From contig DDST01000034.1 in the NCBI GenBank assembly GCA_002343485.1, positions 1 to 36,237 of the forward strand: 36,237 nucleotides of DNA. The letters are read 5' to 3'. A program made the position numbers and the translations under genes. Shown piece after piece: positions 31,304 through 36,237 of this stretch. This DNA is from Proteobacteria bacterium UBA2383 (GTDB lineage Bacteria; Pseudomonadota; Gammaproteobacteria; Competibacterales; Competibacteraceae). Under the pieces are notes generated by a model. It saw nothing but the letters and a program-made list of their open reading frames with translations, was not told the origin of the DNA and did no database searches. Every line of letters begins with the position of its first letter. The stretch's first letter is position 1.

Positions 31304-32206
31304 ATGTTCTCCACTCCGGTCTTCCACACTATCGGCCTGATCGGCAAATTCGGCGATCCCAATGTTGCCGGTACCCTCCATCAGATTGCTGCCCATCTGC
31401 GGCGGCGCCAGTTGCGCGTGCTGCTCGATGATATTTCAGCCCGGCTCATTCCTAACCATGGCTTAGAAGTCGCTAGCCGGGAAGTGATTGGCGAACAATG
31501 CGATCTGGCGATCGTCATGGGCGGCGATGGCACTATGCTGAACGCCGCCCGCTCACTGGTCGATTACGAAACACCGATTCTGGGTATTAATCTAGGCCGG
31601 TTGGGCTTTCTAGCCGACGTATCGCCCGGAGAGCTTCCGCATCGGCTCGATGAGGTGCTGAACGGCGAATTCCGCGAAGCGCGCCGCTTGTTGCTGCACG
31701 CCCAAGTACTGCACAACGGCCAAGTCACTGGCGAGGCCGATGCACTGAATGACGTGGTAGTTCATAAATGTGAAGTGGCGCGAATGATCGAGGTGGACAC
31801 CTTTCTCGACAACCGTTTTCTCAATGCCTACCATGCTGATGGGTTAATTATCTCTACGCCGACAGGCTCGACAGCCTACGCGCTGGCCAGTGGCGGGCCG
31901 ATTATCTACCCTGGCCTGGAAGCCGTGGTGTTAGTGCCGATCTGCCCGCACACTTTGACCCATCGGCCCATCGTGGTCAGCGCCGACAGCAGTATCGAAG
32001 TGGTACTCAATGCAGCCACCACAACCCAGTCCCAGATTACCTGTGACGGACAGATCAGTCTGGCTATTGAACCTGGCGACCGGGTTGTAATTCGCAAAAA
32101 AGCACACAAGGTGAAACTGCTTCATCCGGTGAACCACGATTATTTTAAGCTGCTGCGGGCTAAGCTACGCTGGGGCCTCAGTCCGGAAGCTTCGCCCTTT
32201 ATCTAA
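31304..32206 (+). CDS. nadK: NAD kinase
   Basis: A 300-residue cytosolic enzyme that makes NADP from NAD with ATP or polyphosphate. The G-G-D-G-T-M motif with catalytic D75 (residues 73-78) is present. It is followed by N-L-G-R-L-G-F-L, A-L-N-D-V-V-V-H-K, and the substrate-binding D-G-L-I-I-S-T-P-T-G-S-T-A-Y block, then P-I-C-P-H-T-L-T-H-R-P. Length and motifs are normal for proteobacterial NadK. AAGGA just before the ATG supports the start. recN follows after 10 nt, the standard gammaproteobacterial pair. In E. coli the next genes are bamE, ratB, ratA and smpB; here these are 22 kb away, on the far side of the accessory genes. Confidence 0.96.
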   Translation: MFSTPVFHTIGLIGKFGDPNVAGTLHQIAAHLRRRQLRVLLDDISARLIPNHGLEVASREVIGEQCDLAIVMGGDGTMLNAARSLVDYETPILGINLGRLGFLADVSPGELPHRLDEVLNGEFREARRLLLHAQVLHNGQVTGEADALNDVVVHKCEVARMIEVDTFLDNRFLNAYHADGLIISTPTGSTAYALASGGPIIYPGLEAVVLVPICPHTLTHRPIVVSADSSIEVVLNAATTTQSQITCDGQISLAIEPGDRVVIRKKAHKVKLLHPVNHDYFKLLRAKLRWGLSPEASPFI

Positions 32207-32216
32207 CTAAACTGTC

Positions 32217-33905
32217 ATGCTGACCCAGTTACGCATTCGCGATTTCGCCATCGTCGGGGAATTGGAACTGGAATTGGCCGCTGGCATGACTGCGGTCACC
32301 GGGGAAACCGGCGCTGGCAAATCGATTCTGGTCGACGCCATCGGTCTGCTATTGGGCGGCCGGGCCGATAGCAGCACTATTCGCCACGGCGCGGAACGCG
32401 CTGATATCAGCGCGGTGTTCGATCTCGATGCCCTGCCAGCAGCGCGGACCTGGCTGACCGAACGCGACCTGGACAGCAACCAAGAATGCCACCTACGACG
32501 GGTGGTGGCCCGCAATGGCCGTTCGCGCAACTACATCAATGGCGTTCCCCAACCGGCACAGGCGTTGCGGGAACTGGGTGAGCGGTTAGTGGACATCCAC
32601 GGGCAGCATGAGCACCAATCATTGCTGCGGCGTGAAGCGCAGCGGCAATTGCTGGACGATTATGCAGGCAACCAAACGCTTGTCATGGATTTGGCGGAGC
32701 GCTACCGGAGCTGGAGCCGGCTGCGGCAGGAATGGCGCGATCTGCGCCAGGCCAGTAACGAACGCGATGCCCGATTGAACATCCTGCGTTATCACCTGCG
32801 AGAGCTAGCGGCGCTCAATCTGGCTGAAGGGGAGGTTGTGGAGCTCGAAAGCGAGCAGAAGCGGCTGGCTCATGCGAGCCAATTGCTGGAAACCGGTCAG
32901 TGCCTGTTGGCCTGGCTGAATGAGAATGATGAGAACACCGTCGCCGGCCGGCTGCATCAGAGTTTGCGTGAACTGGATGTGCTAAACCGGCTGGATGCCC
33001 GGCTGACGCCAGTGGGCGAGCTGCTGAACGCTGCGCTGATTCAGGTGCAAGAAGCCAGCAGTGAATTGCGCAGCTATGTGCAGACGCTGGATCTCGATCC
33101 TGGGCATCTCGCCCAGGTTGACCAGCGGCTAACCGCTGCTTATCAGTTAGCACGCAAGCATCGGGTGGATGCGGGGGAGCTACCGGCGTTGCGGGCACGA
33201 TTTGAAGCGGAACTGGACGGACTGGAACACAGCGAGACCCGGCTTGATGAGCTGCAACAGGCGGCGAAAACCGCGCGGGCAGCTTATCAGGCGTGCGCCG
33301 GACCGCTGAGCGAACGGCGGACGGCGGCGGCGAGGGAACTGAGTGAACGGGTTTCGCAGGCACTGGCCGGACTAGGAATGCCCGGAGGGCATTTTAGCAT
33401 TGCGTTAGAGCGGTTGGAGAAACCGGCCGCCGGTGGACTGGAAACCGCGGAGTTTCTGGTCAGCGCCAATCCGGGACAACCATTGCGGCCATTGTCCAAA
33501 GTCGCATCCGGGGGTGAATTATCGCGCATCAGCTTGGCCATTCAGGTCATTGCCGCCCGCGCTGCCCGCATTCCAACATTAATCTTTGACGAAGTCGATA
33601 CCGGTATCGGCGGCGGCGTGGCGGAAGTGGTCGGCCGGCAGTTACGGACTTTGGGTAGCAACCGGCAAGTATTGTGTGTAACGCATCTGCCACAGGTCGC
33701 AGCGCAGGCGCATCAGCAGCTGAAGGTGGAAAAACGCACGGATGGTGAAACGACGCATACCGGGGTGCAAATGCTGGAGACCGGGGAACGCATCGCGGAA
33801 ATCGCCCGGATGTTGGGCGGACTTGAATTAACAGCCAATACCCTGGCCCATGCACAAGAAATGGTGGAAAAAGCCGCGTTATCGGCGAGGGACGGAGAAC
33901 TCTGA
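32217..33905 (+). CDS. recN: DNA repair protein RecN
   Basis: A 562-residue SMC-like ATPase for double-strand-break repair. Walker A G-E-T-G-A-G-K-S (29-36) starts the head. Long coiled-coil arms rich in Leu, Glu, Arg and Gln occupy about 150-375, with a turn near the middle. The C-terminal head has the ABC signature V-A-S-G-G-E-L-S-R and Walker B L-I-F-D-E-V-D-T-G-I-G-G, then the V-T-H-L-P-Q-V-A-A D/H-loop region. Length is normal. It starts 10 nt after nadK with a weak ribosome site, so coupling to nadK is likely. recN is SOS-regulated in E. coli, but no LexA site was seen in the nadK leader. Confidence 0.96.
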   Translation: MLTQLRIRDFAIVGELELELAAGMTAVTGETGAGKSILVDAIGLLLGGRADSSTIRHGAERADISAVFDLDALPAARTWLTERDLDSNQECHLRRVVARNGRSRNYINGVPQPAQALRELGERLVDIHGQHEHQSLLRREAQRQLLDDYAGNQTLVMDLAERYRSWSRLRQEWRDLRQASNERDARLNILRYHLRELAALNLAEGEVVELESEQKRLAHASQLLETGQCLLAWLNENDENTVAGRLHQSLRELDVLNRLDARLTPVGELLNAALIQVQEASSELRSYVQTLDLDPGHLAQVDQRLTAAYQLARKHRVDAGELPALRARFEAELDGLEHSETRLDELQQAAKTARAAYQACAGPLSERRTAAARELSERVSQALAGLGMPGGHFSIALERLEKPAAGGLETAEFLVSANPGQPLRPLSKVASGGELSRISLAIQVIAARAARIPTLIFDEVDTGIGGGVAEVVGRQLRTLGSNRQVLCVTHLPQVAAQAHQQLKVEKRTDGETTHTGVQMLETGERIAEIARMLGGLELTANTLAHAQEMVEKAALSARDGEL

Positions 33906-34014
33906 TGAACTGGCAAGAGGTCTGCGCTGATTCGCATCCGCGAAAAGCAGACCCATCGCCAGTTTCCATTCTTCTAAAATTAATTGCATGGACCCGCAAA
34001 CCGAGGATTCCGCT

Positions 34015-34581
34015 ATGCCCCTCAAAAACTCCGCTACTTATTACGGCCCGGTCACCCGCTTTCTACATTGGTCAGTTTTTATCCTGTTCATCTGGCAATA
34101 TCTCAGTGCTGCAATCATGACCCATCTGGCGAGAGATCAGACGTTGCTGGCGCTGATGCAGGGCGACTTCTACAACTGGCATAAGTCCATCGGATTGATG
34201 CTGCTGGTGCTGGCATTGGCGCGGCTGATCTGGCGCAAGACCACACCTCTACCTGATTGGGCACCGGTCCTGTCCCCCGCGGAGCGGGTATTTTCCCACT
34301 GGAATGAAGTTCGATTGTACTGGTGCATGTTCCTGCTGCCCCTCAGTGGCTATCTATTCGTTATGGCTGGCGGTTTCGGGGTTAAGCTGTTTGGTCTCTA
34401 CGATTTGCCCAACCCCATCGGCAAGCAAGGCGGGCTGGCCGCCACCATGATGGCGGCGCACATTGTCCTCAGCTACGCCGCCGTGGTGTTCATCGCTTGG
34501 CACGTCAGCATCGGTCTCCAACACCACTGGCTTGAGAAAGATGGCTTTCTAAACCGGATGCTGCCATTTCGGCGGCCTTGA
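34015..34581 (+). CDS. Cytochrome b561 family protein
   Basis: A 188-residue four-helix membrane di-heme cytochrome (prokaryotic b561 type, CybB-like). Candidate heme ligands: His in R-F-L-H-W near the N-terminus, N-W-H-K-S-I-G at the second helix, M-A-A-H-I-V-L-S-Y and A-W-H-V-S-I-G-L in the fourth. These are the positions used in the family. It may pass electrons from ubiquinol; in E. coli it acts as a superoxide:ubiquinone oxidoreductase. The ATG at 34015 is chosen for its GAGGA about 7 nt upstream; an in-frame ATG at 33988 has none and adds nine residues. Its last 77 nt overlap the 3' end of the opposite gene. Confidence 0.88.
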   Translation: MPLKNSATYYGPVTRFLHWSVFILFIWQYLSAAIMTHLARDQTLLALMQGDFYNWHKSIGLMLLVLALARLIWRKTTPLPDWAPVLSPAERVFSHWNEVRLYWCMFLLPLSGYLFVMAGGFGVKLFGLYDLPNPIGKQGGLAATMMAAHIVLSYAAVVFIAWHVSIGLQHHWLEKDGFLNRMLPFRRP

Positions 34582-35617
34582 CCTTACCAAACCGGTAATG
34601 TGATACGCCCCATTCCTCGCCGTTACGGTAACCAAACAGTTCAGCACCGGCCATGAAAAATATCCGCCAGCGTTGAAACCAGCGTTCTGCTTGGTCAGGA
34701 CCATAGGCTTCCCGGAATAGCGCCAGAATCTCTTCCCGATACCGATCCTGATGAGTCAGCCACGCGTCCAAAGTGCGCTGATAGTGGCAGCCATTGAAAT
34801 GCCAATCCTCCTCCAACTGGAGATCACCCCGGAAGCGCGGCAGTAAATCCCGCGAAGGCATCAGCCCGCCGGTGAAGAAGTAGCGCCCTATCCCGTTATC
34901 CTTGCCCCCCACCTCGAAGAGATAGGCCAGATGGCGCTGCGTGAAGATATGCACGAACAGCTTGCCACCCGGCTTTAGCCAAGCGTGAATACGCCCCATC
35001 AATTCCTGACAGTTATGCATGTGTTCGAACATCTCCACCGACAGCACCCGATCGAAATGCCGGTCAGTGTAAAATTTGTTCATATTGGCGGTAATCACCC
35101 GCACGTTATCAAAACCCCGTTCCCGGCAGCGCGCCTCAATAAACTCCCGTTGCGAGTTAGAGTTCGATACAGCGACGATTCGCGAATCGGGATAAAACTC
35201 TGCCAGCCATAAGGTCAGCGACCCCCAACCACATCCTAGTTCCAGAATATCTTGATCAAAATCCAGTTCCGCCCGTTCGCAGGTCAACGCCAGCATCGCC
35301 GCTTCCGCCGTTTCCAAGTCTTTCACTTCCTCGGGCCACCAGCAGGCACTGTATTTCAATCGCGGCCCCAGGATCTTCTGGAAAAAGCCGGCGGGTAGCT
35401 CGTAATGGTGCTGGTTCGTCGAAGCCGTATATGAGGCAATGGGACTATTACGCAATTCTGCTTCCAATCGGGTCAGCATTACATCATGCGTCTGATCATC
35501 GCCAACAGTATTGCCCATCTGCTGCAATCGTTTATCCAGCAACCGGCGGATGCCACTCCGGATTAACCAGCCGGGAAGAGAACCTCGCTCCATGAGATCA
35601 ATGGCCCTCTTGAACAT
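34505..35617 (-). CDS. CFA-synthase-like SAM-dependent methyltransferase
   Basis: A 370-residue methyltransferase of the cyclopropane-fatty-acyl-phospholipid synthase superfamily. The N-terminal region includes N-Q-H-H-Y-E-L-P and K-Y-S-A-C-W-W-P-E. The SAM-binding motif I is L-E-L-G-C-G-W-G (126-133). M-F-E-H-M and F-V-H-I-F-T-Q-R follow. The K-Y-S-x-C-W-W-P-E and E-A-A-M-L-A-L-T-C-E-R blocks place it in the branch that includes plant coclaurine N-methyltransferase-like proteins rather than E. coli Cfa itself, so the substrate is uncertain. TAAGGAGG 7 nt upstream supports ATG 35617; a TTG one codon upstream is ignored. It is convergent with cytochrome b561 and overlaps it by 77 nt. Confidence 0.88.
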   Translation of the reverse strand: MFKRAIDLMERGSLPGWLIRSGIRRLLDKRLQQMGNTVGDDQTHDVMLTRLEAELRNSPIASYTASTNQHHYELPAGFFQKILGPRLKYSACWWPEEVKDLETAEAAMLALTCERAELDFDQDILELGCGWGSLTLWLAEFYPDSRIVAVSNSNSQREFIEARCRERGFDNVRVITANMNKFYTDRHFDRVLSVEMFEHMHNCQELMGRIHAWLKPGGKLFVHIFTQRHLAYLFEVGGKDNGIGRYFFTGGLMPSRDLLPRFRGDLQLEEDWHFNGCHYQRTLDAWLTHQDRYREEILALFREAYGPDQAERWFQRWRIFFMAGAELFGYRNGEEWGVSHYRFGKVKAAEMAASGLESHLSQASGVGDRC

Positions 35618-35964
35618 CAAGCATCCTCCTTACTGCCATTGATCTCCCATTTAGGGAACCAAGGAATAAAGGCACTGGGTGCAGCGCCGGTACGGCGATA
35701 GACTGGCCAGCGTCTGTTGTTCGGTATACTCAACCCTGTCTCTCCCAGGTAGAATTGATGATTCTAGTGTCTGCCATACACCATTGAATCACCCGGACAC
35801 CGCCAGCACCCAGCCAGCGAGAAAAAAGTCAAACCTCTTCATGCTACCCTCTTCTCTGTTGTTGGAGAGGGTTAGGGCGGGAGGTAGATTGACGCCGATA
35901 AATGCACTTCCCGCCGCTGCTGTGGTCTTGTTGAAAAGCCCCTTCCATCGCCTCGGAAATTTCC
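35618..35964. other. Intergenic region without a supportable gene
   Basis: A 347-nt spacer between the divergent methyltransferase gene and the last partial gene. Apart from the ribosome site of the methyltransferase and the REP-like palindrome at 35846-35872, it holds a small inverted repeat TAGAAT-TGATG-ATTCTA (35750-35766). One open frame of 133 codons crosses this region (35679-36080) but runs over the start of the clear membrane-protein gene in another frame and looks like no protein family; I do not call it. Confidence 0.55.
35846..35872. repeat. REP-like palindrome ACCCTCT...AGAGGGT
   Basis: Seven-base perfect arms (35846-35852, 35866-35872) with a 13-nt centre, followed by GAGAGGGTTAGGGCGGGAGG-type text. 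This resembles a worn copy of the widespread gammaproteobacterial repeat built on G-rich GGGAGAGGGT. Only one copy is visible in this window, so the family cannot be shown from here. Confidence 0.45.
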
Positions 35965-36237
35965 ATGCTGCGTTTTGTCGTCATTGTTTGCGGAATCCTG
36001 CTTGGCCTGTTGGCAACAGCCATTCTAATCGCCAGCAATCACAACCACATACTGGCTGGATTGCGCTATGTCATCGCTGACCCCTGGGGAATCGTCACTC
36101 TGATTGACTTAGGGATTGGCTTGCTTTTCATCGCCGTTTGGTTGTGGCTGGTAGAGCCCGTTCGCTGGCGAGCGGTCGCGTGGATCATAGCGTTGTTCTT
36201 GCTGGGCAATGTAGTGACGTTGGCTTATTTACTGTGG
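35965..36237 (+). CDS. Small membrane protein of unknown function, N-terminal part (cut by right edge)
   Basis: The frame is open from ATG 35965 to the window end (91 residues, 3' end off window). Three hydrophobic segments are visible: residues about 2-18 (V-V-I-V-C-G-I-L-L-G-L-L), about 38-58 (I-D-L-G-I-G-L-L-F-I-A-V-W-L) and about 68-90 (V-A-W-I-I-A-L-F-L-L-G-N-V-V-T-L-A-Y-L). The closing pattern L-G-N-V-V-T-L-A-Y-L-L-W recalls small DUF1475/DUF2834-like membrane proteins, but I am unsure. CGGAA 9 nt upstream is a plausible ribosome site. No function can be given. Confidence 0.75.
   Translation, partial: MLRFVVIVCGILLGLLATAILIASNHNHILAGLRYVIADPWGIVTLIDLGIGLLFIAVWLWLVEPVRWRAVAWIIALFLLGNVVTLAYLLW

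Noticed and set aside
35679..36080. A 133-codon open frame near the right end
   Set aside because: It overlaps the start of the clear membrane-protein frame (35965-36237), crosses the REP-like palindrome and shows no protein pattern.

Overview
The window looks like chromosome from a gammaproteobacterium with moderate-to-high GC. The evidence is the housekeeping set: a tmRNA with a classical ANDDSYALAA-type tag, SmpB, RatA, RnfH, BamE, Fur, NadK-RecN and HrcA. A Competibacter/Chromatiales-like organism would fit, but that placement is a guess from gene content. There is no CRISPR array, insertion sequence or phage. Apart from the tmRNA no RNA gene was found.

Layout. (1) 1-2077: 3' part of a type III-restriction-like (Res) helicase/nuclease, cut by the left edge. 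(2) 2174-8199, minus strand: smpB, a four-gene ABC exporter (ybhG-F-S-R type) and the tmRNA gene ssrA. The exporter lies between the two trans-translation partners. (3) 8380-10000: ratA-rnfH, convergent bamE, and divergent fur. (4) 10078-13733, minus strand: a compact tellurium-resistance-type operon terZ-terA-terB-terD-terE with no terC, closed by a strong hairpin shared with fur. (5) 14012-18234: an exported Sel1-repeat protein, a small orphan protein and a membrane phosphatase/sulfatase-fold protein of the LtaS type. (6) 18360-22945: a divergent cluster. A CDP-alcohol phosphatidyltransferase and a small helical protein run on minus. A zinc-less MDR oxidoreductase, a 6-pyruvoyl-tetrahydropterin-synthase homologue without its catalytic residues, a GT4 glycosyltransferase and a SAM methyltransferase run on plus with overlapping ends. 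(7) 22976-30827, minus strand: hrcA, then a signalling block of a five-PAS hybrid histidine kinase, a REC/HD-GYP response regulator and an Aer-like PAS chemoreceptor. (8) 30828-31303: AT-rich non-coding spacer with inverted repeats. (9) 31304-36237: nadK-recN, a cytochrome b561, a CFA-synthase-like methyltransferase overlapping it tail to tail, a spacer with a REP-like palindrome, and the start of a small membrane protein cut by the right edge.

How the parts may work together. smpB/ssrA serve ribosome rescue. The ybh-type genes form one envelope exporter (adaptor, double ATPase, two permeases). The ter genes encode calcium-binding TerD-fold proteins plus TerB. The sensor block couples sensing to c-di-GMP turnover and taxis. 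The most unusual unit is region 6: lipid head-group transfer, glycosyl transfer, methylation, a redox enzyme and a pterin-fold protein that cannot use the normal chemistry. It reads like an uncharacterised pathway for a modified lipid or small molecule. That reading is inference from domain content and gene order; no product can be named from sequence.
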